NCBI GenBank assembly: GCA_963700775.1 | Contig: CAVOYU010000002.1 | Location: 303,596-367,595, forward strand | Source of the DNA: Thermohalobaculum sp963700775 | GTDB lineage: Bacteria > Pseudomonadota > Alphaproteobacteria > Rhodobacterales > Rhodobacteraceae | Direction of reading: 5' to 3' | Length of the DNA: 64,000 bases | Shown: positions 26,963-35,848 of the stretch, in pieces | How positions within the stretch are numbered: the first letter of the stretch is position 1 | How the letters are laid out: every line of letters begins with the position of its first letter | Notes under the pieces: generated by a model | What the model was told of the DNA's origin: nothing | What the model saw: only the letters and a program-made list of their open reading frames with translations | Databases searched by the model: none | Program-made: the position numbers and the translations under genes

Positions 26963-29900
26963 CTACCCGGCGCGACCCTCCTCCGCCGGCGTCCGCAGCA
27001 GATCCCGCGCCTCGGCGGCGACCGGGTCGTCCGGGGCGACCCGGTCGATCGCCTGCCGGAGCGCTTCCGCGGCCGCATCTCGGTTCCGGGAACCCCGCGA
27101 TCGCCCGAAGAACGCGATCGCCGCGCGCAGCTCGAGCGCCCCCAGCCCCAGCCTCTCCGCCGCCGCCATCGCTTCCCGGAGCAGGGCGATGCCGGCCTCT
27201 TCGTCGCCGCGCGCAAACGCGATGTCGCTCCTCAGCCGGATCAGCTGCGGCTCCCAGAACGCCTCGCCGCTCTCCGTCTGGAACGCCTCGGCTTCCGCGA
27301 TCACCGTCTCGGCCAGCTCGTCCTGCCCCAGCGACACGGCCGTGTCCGCATGCAGGTACAGGAAGTAGCTCAGGCCCAGCAACGAGCCGGTCGCGCGCCA
27401 TTCGGCAAGCCCGTCCGCGATGGCCGACAGCGCCTTCTCGCCGAGCTCCGCCCGCCGCGACCAGGCATTCATCACCCGGCCCCAACCCATCCAGAACTGG
27501 AAGGTGTTTTCCTCGGAAAGCGCGATCAGCCTCGCCGAGAACTGCTCGACCGCCTCGTCGTCGCCGTTGAACTGGTGCACCCAGGTGGCGAAGGCCACGG
27601 CGAACGAGACGCTGAAAGGATGGTCGGTCTCGCGCGATGCCCCGAGCGCCGCGGAGATCGCCGCCATCGCTTCGCCCGTGCAGCCGCGCAGCCAGTTGCT
27701 GAGCGCCAGGTACCCGTTCAGGGCGACCTTGAGATCAACCACGTCGAAATCGAGCCCGCGTACCCGGTCGTCGACCGAGATATCCGACGCGGCGCCCTTG
27801 GCCAGGTGCGCCACCGCTTCGTCGGGCCTGCCGAGATAGGTCAGCACCGCGCCCTGCGATCGCTCGGTTGCCGCGATCAGCAGCGGATCGCCGACTTCGC
27901 TCAGGAGCGAGACCAGGATCTCCGCATTCTCCAGCGCCTGCGCATACTCGCCTCCGAGGAGGTTCGAGCGGAACTGGCCGTAGACGACCTTGAACAGGCG
28001 TTCCATCTCGCCGTATTCGCGGCAAAGCTCTCGCGCGCGCTCGTAGGCGGAGCGGACGCTCTTGTGCGCGTATCCGCGCACGAAGGCGAGCGGCACGGCG
28101 ATCATGATCTGGAGATCCATCTCGCGCCGGTCCCGCTCGGGCGAAGGCTCCGAATGCCGCAGGCAGTCGAGCGCATGGCCCAGATGCTCGATCGCCTCGA
28201 CATTTGCCGAGCGGGCGAGCGCCATCCGTGCCGCGGCGAGCTTGTAGCCTTCCGCCGAGCGGTAGTTCCCGGCGAGCATGAAGTGGTGCCCCAGCAGTTC
28301 CGGCTCGCGCGCCGTCTCCTCGGGGAAGTCGCGCTCCAGGACCGCGGCGATCCGCCCGTGCCAGCCGGCGCGCGACGAGCGCAGCATCGACTGGTACGCC
28401 GCGTCCTGCACCAGCGCGTGGCGGAACCGGTAGCTCGGCTTCTCCCCGATGCCGCCGACGGGAACGATCAGGTCCGCGTCCAGCAGCTTGCCAAGCGCGT
28501 CCTCGATCTCCTGGTCGGAACGTCGCTGGACCTTCGCCAGCACATCTCGGGTGAAGTTGCGCCCGATCGCCGCGGCAATCTGCGCCACCTCCTTGACCGC
28601 CGCCAGCCGGTCGAGGCGCGCCATCAGCGAGTCCTGAAGCGACTCCGGAATCGCCAGCGTCAGATCGCCCCTAAGTTCGGCGCCCTCGTCCAGCAGCCCG
28701 GTCTCGACGATCATCTTCGTCAGCTCCTCGATGAAGAGCGGCACGCCGTCGGTGCGCGAAACGATCTGATCCTCCAGCTCCTTCGGCGGGCGCTTGCCGG
28801 CGATCTTCTCGATCAGCATGACGGTGTCCTTGCGGCCCAGCCGGTTCAGCTCGAGGCCGGTCACATGCGGCAGGTTCTTCCAGGGCGAGGCGAATTCCGG
28901 CCGCGCCGTGACCAGGGTCAGGCAGGATCGCCCCTGCAGGGCATCGATCCATCTCGAAACGAACTCGATCGTCGAAGGATCGATCCAGTGCACGTCCTCC
29001 AGGATCATCAGCAACGGCCGTTCCTCGGCCATGGCGGCGCAAATCTGCAGCAGCGCGTTGATGATCTCCAGCTTCTGGCGTTCGGGGGAGGTCGTCGTGA
29101 GCGCCGTCACGCCGTCGGCAAATCCGAGCAGGCCGGCAAGCGGCGGCGCCAACAGGGCCCTGTCGAGGCCGAGGTCGTCGAGGAAGCGATCCAGCTTGCT
29201 CCGCCTCTCCTCGTCGCCGTCGGCATCGGCGAATCGCAACATCGCGCTCAGCGTCGCCTTCACCGAGTAGAACGCGCTGCTCTTGCGGATCGGCGAGCCG
29301 AAGAGAGCGAACCTGTTGGCGGCGCTGTCGGGAAGTTGGTGGCTGAGGGAGAAGACGATCCGGGATTTGCCAATTCCGGCCTCGCCGGTCACCACCATGA
29401 CCTGGCCATCGCCTTCGGCCGCGGCCTCCCATCTGGTCTCGACCAGGGCGATCTCGGCCCGGCGCCCGACCATCGGCGTTGCGCGCTCGGTGAAGTCCTG
29501 CTTCGCCATGTCGAAAGCCGACTTCGGCCGGCAGACGCGAAACAGCTCCATCGGCTCGCGGACGCCGGCAAGCGTCCTGAATCCCATTGGCTCGAAAACG
29601 AGCTGCGGGCCGATCAGCCGGCGGGTCACCGCCGAGGCGACGACCTGCCCCGGCGCGCAGGCTGACTGGATCCGTGCGGCTACATTGGGCACGTCGCCGA
29701 ACAGCGACATCTTCTCGATATGGTGGCCGGAACTGGTCTCTCCGACCACCACGGACCCGGTGTGCAGGCCGACGCGAACGTTCAGGGCGATCTCCGACCG
29801 GACGCCTTCGACGGTGATATCGGGGGCGAGTTCGACCAGATCGAGCGCGCTGAGCGCCGCGGCATAGGTGCTGCCCTCCTGCGCCACGGGATAGCCGAAG

Positions 29901-30340
29901 AATGCGACGACGCCGTCACCAACATAGTTGGCGACATGGCCGCCGTACCGTTCGATGACCCCGCTCACCGCGGCGCGGTAGCCGGCGATGAGCGCCCGGT
30001 AGTCTTCCGGGTCCAGCCGCTCGGAAATCGCGGTCGAGCCGACAAGGTCGCAGAACAGGACGGTGAGCTGCCGACGCTCGGCGAGGCTTTCGCCATCGCC
30101 CGATTGCTTTGGCGCCGCCGCCGGGGCAGGGCGGTCGGGCGCCGGAGCGGACCCTCCCGGATCGAGAGCTCCCGGTGCCGCGCCGACCGACGCTCCGCAG
30201 TTCATGCAGAACTTGGCGCCCGGAACGATCCCGGTCCCGCATCCGGCGCATGTCAGCGCAAGTCTGGTGCCGCACTCGCTGCAGAATTTTGCCTCGACCG
30301 GATTCTCGGTACGGCAATTCTGGCAAACTGCGCTCGCCAC
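26963..30340 (-). CDS. Class III adenylate/guanylate cyclase fused to AAA ATPase and TPR region
   Basis: 1125 residues in three parts. The N terminus has a double zinc ribbon (CxxC pairs at residues 6-9, 20-23, 31-34 and 45-48), then a Pro/Ala linker. A class III cyclase domain runs from about 88 to 270, with metal-binding Asp98 (FCDLVGST) and Asp142 (GDGVVAFF). The AAA/NACHT-like ATPase has its Walker A at about 319-326 (GEAGIGKS) and the Walker B-like LLMILEDVHWID. The remaining 500 or so residues are helical repeats of the TPR kind. Such proteins probably make cAMP under control of the ATPase/TPR sensor. It lies 124 bases upstream of the acetoacetate-decarboxylase-like gene on the same strand and might regulate that operon. 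Confidence 0.9.
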   Translation of the reverse strand: MASAVCQNCRTENPVEAKFCSECGTRLALTCAGCGTGIVPGAKFCMNCGASVGAAPGALDPGGSAPAPDRPAPAAAPKQSGDGESLAERRQLTVLFCDLVGSTAISERLDPEDYRALIAGYRAAVSGVIERYGGHVANYVGDGVVAFFGYPVAQEGSTYAAALSALDLVELAPDITVEGVRSEIALNVRVGLHTGSVVVGETSSGHHIEKMSLFGDVPNVAARIQSACAPGQVVASAVTRRLIGPQLVFEPMGFRTLAGVREPMELFRVCRPKSAFDMAKQDFTERATPMVGRRAEIALVETRWEAAAEGDGQVMVVTGEAGIGKSRIVFSLSHQLPDSAANRFALFGSPIRKSSAFYSVKATLSAMLRFADADGDEERRSKLDRFLDDLGLDRALLAPPLAGLLGFADGVTALTTTSPERQKLEIINALLQICAAMAEERPLLMILEDVHWIDPSTIEFVSRWIDALQGRSCLTLVTARPEFASPWKNLPHVTGLELNRLGRKDTVMLIEKIAGKRPPKELEDQIVSRTDGVPLFIEELTKMIVETGLLDEGAELRGDLTLAIPESLQDSLMARLDRLAAVKEVAQIAAAIGRNFTRDVLAKVQRRSDQEIEDALGKLLDADLIVPVGGIGEKPSYRFRHALVQDAAYQSMLRSSRAGWHGRIAAVLERDFPEETAREPELLGHHFMLAGNYRSAEGYKLAAARMALARSANVEAIEHLGHALDCLRHSEPSPERDRREMDLQIMIAVPLAFVRGYAHKSVRSAYERARELCREYGEMERLFKVVYGQFRSNLLGGEYAQALENAEILVSLLSEVGDPLLIAATERSQGAVLTYLGRPDEAVAHLAKGAASDISVDDRVRGLDFDVVDLKVALNGYLALSNWLRGCTGEAMAAISAALGASRETDHPFSVSFAVAFATWVHQFNGDDEAVEQFSARLIALSEENTFQFWMGWGRVMNAWSRRAELGEKALSAIADGLAEWRATGSLLGLSYFLYLHADTAVSLGQDELAETVIAEAEAFQTESGEAFWEPQLIRLRSDIAFARGDEEAGIALLREAMAAAERLGLGALELRAAIAFFGRSRGSRNRDAAAEALRQAIDRVAPDDPVAAEARDLLRTPAEEGRAG

Positions 30341-30715
30341 CTGCGGTCATCTCCAATCGAGCGTCTGCTCGTTCAATCCTTCCGCCGGAGTACGTGAAGG
30401 TCAGGCGGTGAGATTCTCATAACCCGTATCCCCAGAGAGTGTCGAGATTCTTTGGCTAATGGCGGATCACGATTGGGCAAAACCGGGTCAAGTCGAGGCC
30501 CGGGCCGATCCGGCTTGGGATGCATTGCGGGACGCGCAACGCGACCGGCGGCAGCGGCGATGATCGCCTCGAATCTGCCCGATCCTCGCCACGCGCGTGC
30601 CGAGGGGCGCATCCGCCGCTGGTTCGCGGCAATGTGTCTACGCCCGCGATGGCTGGCGCAGACGTGGCCGGTTGTCGCTTCGGCTCTCTCGACCCGGATC
30701 GTTCCTGCGCAGGAT

Positions 30716-30904
30716 TCAGTTCCCGCCCATGAGCCGTCCGATGATCCGGCCGCCAGTCGGCAGGGCCGCCATAAGCGAAAACAGGCCCCCGGCCGCGAGC
30801 ATCATTGCCAGGTGTGGATTGATCGTGAGCGTTGCCGCACACATCAGTCCGCCGGCGGCGAAGGGCGCCAGATACCGGTGGAGAAGTTTACCAAGAACGC
30901 GAAT
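30716..30904 (-). CDS. Possible small two-helix membrane protein with ATT start
   Basis: Up to 62 residues. Two hydrophobic stretches (YLAPFAAGGLMCAATLTI and LAMMLAAGGLFSLMAALP) are separated by a short polar turn, with a basic N terminus (RVLGKLLHRY). An AGGGGGGAG stretch lies five bases before an ATT codon at 30904. An in-frame stop sits four codons upstream of that ATT and no ATG/GTG/TTG occurs before residue 20, so a normal start is absent. Either the rare ATT start is used, or this is not a gene, or a base error hides the start. Not recognised. Confidence 0.35.
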   Translation of the reverse strand: MRVLGKLLHRYLAPFAAGGLMCAATLTINPHLAMMLAAGGLFSLMAALPTGGRIIGRLMGGN

Positions 30905-31012
30905 GGGTTCTCCCCCCTACACATTACGCAATGCACGCGCCGGTTGATCCGGCATCCGCGCTGAGAACACCTGATCGGAAAAACTCTTTCACAAATTTCT
31001 TATTCATCTGAA

Positions 31013-31044
31013 CAAAAAAACGCCGCCCAAGGGGATCGGGCGGC
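31013..31044 (-). terminator. Intrinsic terminator on the minus strand without an obvious gene
   Basis: Stem GCCGCCC (31022-31028) and GGGCGGC (31038-31044) with a 9-base loop. On the minus strand it is followed by seven T (31014-31020). It would end transcription entering from the right, but no minus-strand gene is found there before the plus-strand YcaQ-like gene. An antisense or small RNA is possible. Confidence 0.6.
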
Positions 31045-31198
31045 AAAGGCGATACGCTCGTTTCTGGACCTAACGCCGGCAACATACTCAACCGGCGGTT
31101 GTTTTCAACCTTCGTTGCGGATGGCGACCGGTTCGCGCCGCTCGTCCCCGAGCCACGGCTGGTTGCCGGCGCGGGCCCGGCCCGCTACCAATCCGCCC

Positions 31199-32404
31199 AT
31201 GAGGTCAGCCTGTACGGTCCCCAACGTAGCCGCCCGGAACCTGTTCCTGGCCCGCCATGCGTTGGCCGATGATCCGCGGCCGCGCCAGTCGGCCACCGGC
31301 CTTCTGGAACTGATCGAGCGGATCGGCTTCGTCCAGGTCGACAGCATCAACACCGTTGCCCGCGCCCACGACATGATCCTGTTCGCCCGCAACCAGACCT
31401 ACCGGCCGGGTCATCTGAGGCGGCTGCTGGAGCGCGACCGCGAGTTGTTCGAGAACTGGACCCACGACGCCTCGATCATCCCGACCAGGTTCTTCCCCTA
31501 CTGGCGCCCGCGCTTCACCCGCAGCGCCGAGCGGATCCGCGAGCGCTGGACCGAGTGGCGCCGCCCGGGCTTCCTCGAGATGCTTGACGAGATCGTGGCC
31601 CATGTGGACCGGAACGGCGCCACCCTGGCGCGAGAGGTCGGCACCGACGAGCCGAAGGCGAATGGCGGCTGGTGGGACTGGCACCCCTCGAAGACCGCGC
31701 TCGAGTATCTCTGGCGCACCGGCGTCTTGGCCATCTGCCACCGGCGCGGCTTCCAGAAGGCCTACGACCTGACCGAACGGGTGATCCCCGCGCACCACCG
31801 GGCGCATCTGCCGGACGATGATGAGCTCGTCGACTGGGCCTGCGGTTCGGCGCTCGACCGGTTGGGTTTCGCGACTTCGGGCGAGATCGCCGCCTTCTGG
31901 GACACGGTCACCCCGGCCGAGGCGGCGGAATGGTGCGCCCGCCAGCGGAACGACGATCTGATCGAGGTCGCGGTCGAGGGCGCCGATGGCAGGCCGCGCC
32001 GTGTCTTCGCCCGCCCCGGTCTGCCCGGCGAGGCCCGCGATGCGCCGCCGCCCCCGGACCGGCTCCGCATCCTCAGCCCCTTCGACCCGGCGATCCGTGA
32101 CCGCAACCGCACCGAGCGGCTGTTCGGCTATCGCTACCGGATCGAGGTCTTCGTCCCCGCGGCGAAGCGGCAGTACGGCTACTACGTCTTCCCGCTCCTC
32201 GAGGGAAACCGGCTGATCGGCCGGATCGACATGAAATGCGACCGTGACGCCGGAACCCTGACCGTCACCGGCCTGTGGTTCGAGCCCGGCGTGCGTCCGG
32301 CCAGGCTCCGACTGTCCCGCCTCGATGCCGAGCTCGAGCGCTACCGCCGCTTCACCGGTTCCGACCGGCTCATCCGTGCCGAAGGTGCGCCGCGGGTCGG
32401 CTGA
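31199..32404 (+). CDS. YcaQ-family winged-helix DNA glycosylase-like protein
   Basis: 401 residues of the HTH_42/YcaQ family, DNA glycosylases that unhook interstrand crosslinks. The N-terminal segment has the family Gln-x-Asp motif in GFVQVDSINTVARAHD, then HDASIIPTRFFPYW. The C-terminal barrel includes LSPFDPAIRDRNRTERLFGYRYRIE and YYVFPLLEGNRLIGRIDMK, both strongly typical. The ATG at 31199 is chosen because family similarity starts about ten residues later; the frame upstream is open but featureless. It stands alone. DNA-repair function is inferred from the family. Confidence 0.88.
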   Translation: MRSACTVPNVAARNLFLARHALADDPRPRQSATGLLELIERIGFVQVDSINTVARAHDMILFARNQTYRPGHLRRLLERDRELFENWTHDASIIPTRFFPYWRPRFTRSAERIRERWTEWRRPGFLEMLDEIVAHVDRNGATLAREVGTDEPKANGGWWDWHPSKTALEYLWRTGVLAICHRRGFQKAYDLTERVIPAHHRAHLPDDDELVDWACGSALDRLGFATSGEIAAFWDTVTPAEAAEWCARQRNDDLIEVAVEGADGRPRRVFARPGLPGEARDAPPPPDRLRILSPFDPAIRDRNRTERLFGYRYRIEVFVPAAKRQYGYYVFPLLEGNRLIGRIDMKCDRDAGTLTVTGLWFEPGVRPARLRLSRLDAELERYRRFTGSDRLIRAEGAPRVG

Positions 32405-32521
32405 GGTGCCGGTTCGGCATTCGGGGGTAGGATTCTCCCGTGACGGTGGGGAAGGTCAGCCGCCCTCAGCAGCCCGCCGGGATACGCATGCGGCGCGGGG
32501 GAAGGCGCAAAGAGGAGCGGG

Positions 32522-32969
32522 TTGGATTCGCTTGCCCACAATCTCTACCGCCTCGGGGCGATCATCGTGGTCATCGCCGCGGCCATGATCGGCGCGCGGG
32601 CAGCGCGCCGCTTCGCCGACGGCGGGTCGGGCGGCCCGTGCGGACGCGCTGGCGGGCGGGCTCCTGCTCGGCGCCGGCCCGTTCCGCTCGGGAATTCCGG
32701 GTTCGAGGTTCCGGCTGACAATCGGCTTCCTCGCCAGTGCGACCCCGCACCGGATGTTCGTCGGCGCGGGACTGCACCATATCATCGCCGAAACCCGGTC
32801 GGATCTCGCCGGGGCGACGTTCGACGCAGTCGCCGCCGGCACCTCCCTCTGCGCTGCGGCTACCGACGCGGTGCACGACGAGTTCTTCCGCAAGCGCGCC
32901 ACCTGGCTCGACATGGGCTTGTTCTCCGGCGGGCTGGTGGTAATGCTGCTGCTGTCGCTGGTGGAGTGA
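32522..32969 (+). pseudogene. Shortened, frameshifted membrane protein resembling a ZIP metal transporter
   Basis: A TTG start with a gaggag RBS opens a frame with a clear first membrane helix (LGAIIVVIAAAMIGARAARRF). After about 32620 the sense continues in the next frame: ADALAGGLLLGAG, LTIGFLASATPH, VAAGTSLCAAATDAVHDEFF, and a final helix MGLFSGGLVVMLLLSLVE ending at TGA 32967-32969. Removing one base gives 148 residues. The GLLLGAG and AGT-LxxAATDAxH-EF patterns recall ZIP-family transporters, but those have about 250 residues or more, so the middle appears deleted. Probably a decaying transporter; a genuine short membrane protein is the alternative. Confidence 0.45.
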
Positions 32970-32999
32970 GCTGCGCCGCAGGGCGCTGCGGGTGATCCG

Positions 33000-34664
33000 A
33001 TGACCGTCGTGAATGCCGAGACGATCCTGGTCAATGGCAGGGTCCTGACGATGGACAGTGCGCGGCCGCGCGCCGAGGCGCTGGCGATTGCCGGCGGCCA
33101 CCTGCTTGCCGTGGGGGACGGAGATGCCGTCAGGGCGCTGGCCGGCCCCGGCACGGCGGTGATCGACGCCGGTGGCGCGACCGTGCTGCCGGGCTTCGTC
33201 GAAAGCCACATGCACCTCTTCTCCGGCGGTGCCGAGCTCGGCGACCTGCATCTGGAAGATTGCGCCACCGCCGAGGCGCTGGCACCGCGGCTGCGCGCCT
33301 ATGCCGCAGGGAATCCCGGGCGGCGGCCGCTGGTCGCCCAGGCGGCAGGTTACCGGTTCTTTACCGACGCCGAGCCGCGCGCCGTGCTCGATCGGATCCT
33401 GCCGGACCGTCCGGTGGCCCTGGTGTCCGACTGCCACCACATCATCTGGGTCAACACCGCGGCGCTGGAGGCAGCCGGGATTCTGCGGGGCAGGGCGCTG
33501 CCCTCCGGAAACGAGATCGTGATGGGGCCGGACGGACTCTCCACCGGCGAACTGCGCGAGCCCGAGGCCTACCGGCCGGTGATGCTGCTCGGCGGCGTGC
33601 AGCGCTACAAGCTCGGGCTGCAGACCGGGCGCGATCCCGAACCGGCCCCGGACCCGGCCGGGCGTGCCGAGGATCTGGACCACATCCGCCGCGGCCTCGC
33701 CCATGCGGCGCGGCACGGCATCACATCGATCGTCAACATGGATGGCATCCCCTATCTGCTCGAGCTGCTGACCGAACTGCGGGACGCCGGCGAGCTGACC
33801 GCCCGGGTCCGGGTGCCATTCCACTTCGTGCCCGACATGACGCTGGCCGACCTCAACGTCGCCACCGCCATGCACCGGCGTTGGAATGACGACTGGCTCG
33901 CCTCCGGTTTCGTGAAGCTGTTCATGGACGGGGTGATCGACAGCGGCACCGCCTTCCTGCTGAACGATTATGCCGACCGGCCCGGCTGGCGCGGCGAGGC
34001 GCGCTTCGCGCAGGATCGCTTCGCCGAGATCGCCTGCGAGGCCGACAGCCGTGGCCTGCAGATCGCCGTCCACGCCATCGGCGACGGGGCGGTGCGCCGG
34101 GTGATCGACGGCTACGAGGCGGCGCGGCGCGCGAACGGACGGGCGGACATGCGCCACCGCATCGAGCATCTGGAACTGGTCGACCCGGCCGACATCCCGC
34201 GGCTCGCGCACCTGGGGCTCATCGCCTCGATGCAGCCGCCGCACCCGCCCGGCGCCATGGGTTTCCCGTTGCAGCCGACCCTCGGCCGGATCGGCCGCGC
34301 CCGCTGGGACCGCGCCTATGCCTGGCGCCGGATCGCGGCCGCCGGCACGGCGATGGCCTTCGCCTCGGACTGGCCGGTATCGGACATCTCGGTGCTGCGC
34401 GGGACCCAGGCCGCAACGACCCGCAAGACCTGGGCGGATGACCTGCCCGACCAGAGCCTCACCCTTCCCGAGGCGCTCGCCGGGTACACCATCGGCGGCG
34501 CCTATGCCGAGCACAGCGAAGGCCGGAAGGGCAGCCTCGTTCCCGGCAAGCTCGCCGATCTGGTGATCCTCGACGGTGACATCGAGGCGGTTCCGGCGGA
34601 GGAGATCGGCCGCCTGAACGTGATCCGCACGATCGTCGGCGGCCGGACGGTGTTCGAGGCATAG
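33000..34664 (+). CDS. YtcJ-like metal-dependent amidohydrolase (amidohydrolase_3)
   Basis: 554 residues. The amidohydrolase barrel carries the first metal motif in VLPGFVESHMHL (H-x-H). Later come GFVKLFMDGVIDSG (carboxylated-lysine region), IAVHAIGDGAV, HRIEHLEL and FASDWPVSDI with the final Asp. The N- and C-terminal strands form the small composite domain (ILVNGRVLTMD, GKLADLVILDGD). The substrate of this large group is rarely known. It is convergent with the TRAP genes, separated by a 9-bp-stem hairpin at 34668-34691. It might process a compound imported by that transporter. Confidence 0.88.
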   Translation: MTVVNAETILVNGRVLTMDSARPRAEALAIAGGHLLAVGDGDAVRALAGPGTAVIDAGGATVLPGFVESHMHLFSGGAELGDLHLEDCATAEALAPRLRAYAAGNPGRRPLVAQAAGYRFFTDAEPRAVLDRILPDRPVALVSDCHHIIWVNTAALEAAGILRGRALPSGNEIVMGPDGLSTGELREPEAYRPVMLLGGVQRYKLGLQTGRDPEPAPDPAGRAEDLDHIRRGLAHAARHGITSIVNMDGIPYLLELLTELRDAGELTARVRVPFHFVPDMTLADLNVATAMHRRWNDDWLASGFVKLFMDGVIDSGTAFLLNDYADRPGWRGEARFAQDRFAEIACEADSRGLQIAVHAIGDGAVRRVIDGYEAARRANGRADMRHRIEHLELVDPADIPRLAHLGLIASMQPPHPPGAMGFPLQPTLGRIGRARWDRAYAWRRIAAAGTAMAFASDWPVSDISVLRGTQAATTRKTWADDLPDQSLTLPEALAGYTIGGAYAEHSEGRKGSLVPGKLADLVILDGDIEAVPAEEIGRLNVIRTIVGGRTVFEA

Positions 34665-34667
34665 GAG

Positions 34668-34691
34668 AGGCGCGCCCCGGAGGGCGCGCCT
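34668..34691. terminator. Hairpin between convergent genes
   Basis: Perfect 9-bp stem AGGCGCGCC/GGCGCGCCT with a 6-base loop, starting three bases after the amidohydrolase stop and ending 17 bases before the dctP-like stop. Its position suggests a bidirectional terminator. There is no T run. Confidence 0.5.
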
Positions 34692-34708
34692 GGCGGATCG
34701 GCCCGCGA

Positions 34709-35752
34709 TCAGCTAAAACGGTAGGGCCGCCCGGCCTTGGCCATGACGTCATTGTATTTCTTGAAGATCTGGACGACCTTGGCCTTGGTCTCGCTTTCGG
34801 CTGCGATCTCATCCCAGAACTTGACGGCCGCCGCCTCGACGGTCGCCCATTCCTCATCCGGGATGGTGGTCAGCTTCATCTTGGTGCCGTTGACACGCAG
34901 ATCCGCCTCGCCGCCCCAGTACCACCACTGGCGGTAGAGATGCGAACTGTCGCAGGCCAGCCGCAGCATCACCTGCAGGTGCTCCGGAAGCTCGTTCCAG
35001 CGGTCCATGTTGGCAAAGAAGTGCCCGATCCATGCGCCCGAGATGTTGTTGGTCAGGAAGTAGTTGGTCACGTCGGCCCAGCCCACCGTGTAGTCCTCGG
35101 TGATGCCCGACCAGGCGATGCCGTCGAGCTCGCCGGTCTGCACCGCGACCTCGATGTCCTCCCAGGGCAGGGTCACCGGCACCACGCCGAACTGCGCCAG
35201 GAAGCGCCCGGCGGTCGGGAAGGTGAACACCTTCTTGCCCTCCAGGTCCTTCAGCGAGTTGATCGGCTCCTTGGTGTTGAAGTGGCAGGGGTCCCAGGAC
35301 CCGGCGGAGATGTGCTTCACGCCCACCTTCTCGTACTCGGCCGCCCAGATCTCGCCCAGCCCGTACTGGCCGAACAGCACCGGCACGTCCAGCGAGTAGC
35401 GCAGCCCCAGCGGGAAATAGCCGCCGAACACGGTCACCTCGGTCGGCGAGGCCATCGAGTCGTCGTCCGACTGAACCGCGTCGATGGTGCCGGACTGCAT
35501 GGCCCGGAACAACTCGCCCGTCGGCACCAGCTGATCGGCGGTGTAGAGCTCGATCTCCATCTGCCCGTGCGCGGCCTTGTTGAAGGCCTCGATCGAAGGC
35601 TTGACCACATGCTCGGCCAGCGGGCCGCCCGCATAGGTCTGCATGCGCCAGCGGATCGGCGCCTGCGCCTGGACATAAGGCGCGCTCAGCGCCGCTGCTC
35701 CGGCGGCGCCGGCCAGGCCCGCCGTCTTCAGGAATCTGCGTCGGTCTGTCAT
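34709..35752 (-). CDS. TRAP transporter solute-binding protein (DctP-like)
   Basis: 347 residues. The N terminus MTDRRRFLKTAGLAGAAGAAAL carries a twin-arginine-type motif (RRRFLK), a hydrophobic core and a likely cut near AQA, so it is periplasmic. The body shows DctP family features such as FPTAGRFLAQFGVVPV and GELDGIAWSG. The ATG at 35752 has a gagagga RBS; a longer version would not be exported. It is the first binding component of the TRAP set whose membrane subunits are encoded directly upstream on the same strand. The ligand is probably a small carboxylate, not determined. Confidence 0.9.
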   Translation of the reverse strand: MTDRRRFLKTAGLAGAAGAAALSAPYVQAQAPIRWRMQTYAGGPLAEHVVKPSIEAFNKAAHGQMEIELYTADQLVPTGELFRAMQSGTIDAVQSDDDSMASPTEVTVFGGYFPLGLRYSLDVPVLFGQYGLGEIWAAEYEKVGVKHISAGSWDPCHFNTKEPINSLKDLEGKKVFTFPTAGRFLAQFGVVPVTLPWEDIEVAVQTGELDGIAWSGITEDYTVGWADVTNYFLTNNISGAWIGHFFANMDRWNELPEHLQVMLRLACDSSHLYRQWWYWGGEADLRVNGTKMKLTTIPDEEWATVEAAAVKFWDEIAAESETKAKVVQIFKKYNDVMAKAGRPYRFS

Positions 35753-35848
35753 CGGTCGTCTCCTCTCTGGTTTTTGATTGACTGGTGATCGGTCTGCCCG
35801 GACCTCACCCCGTCTTGCCTTCCCCCGCAAGCTTTTTTCGCGCCACAG

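Larger units (their letters stand above)
30341..31198. other. Long intergenic region, mostly non-coding
   Basis: About 860 bases between the cyclase gene (minus) and the YcaQ-like gene (plus). It holds one possible small membrane-protein gene at 30716-30904 and one minus-strand hairpin with a T run at 31013-31044. Other reading frames here lack RBSs and look like high-GC chance frames. Confidence 0.5.

Noticed and set aside
26579..29665. 1028-codon open frame opposite the cyclase gene
   Set aside because: Shadow frame; the minus-strand protein has clear cyclase and ATPase motifs.
30456..30964. Several overlapping frames in the cyclase-YcaQ gap
   Set aside because: No RBS or hydrophobicity pattern except for the two-helix frame at 30716-30904, which is reported separately.
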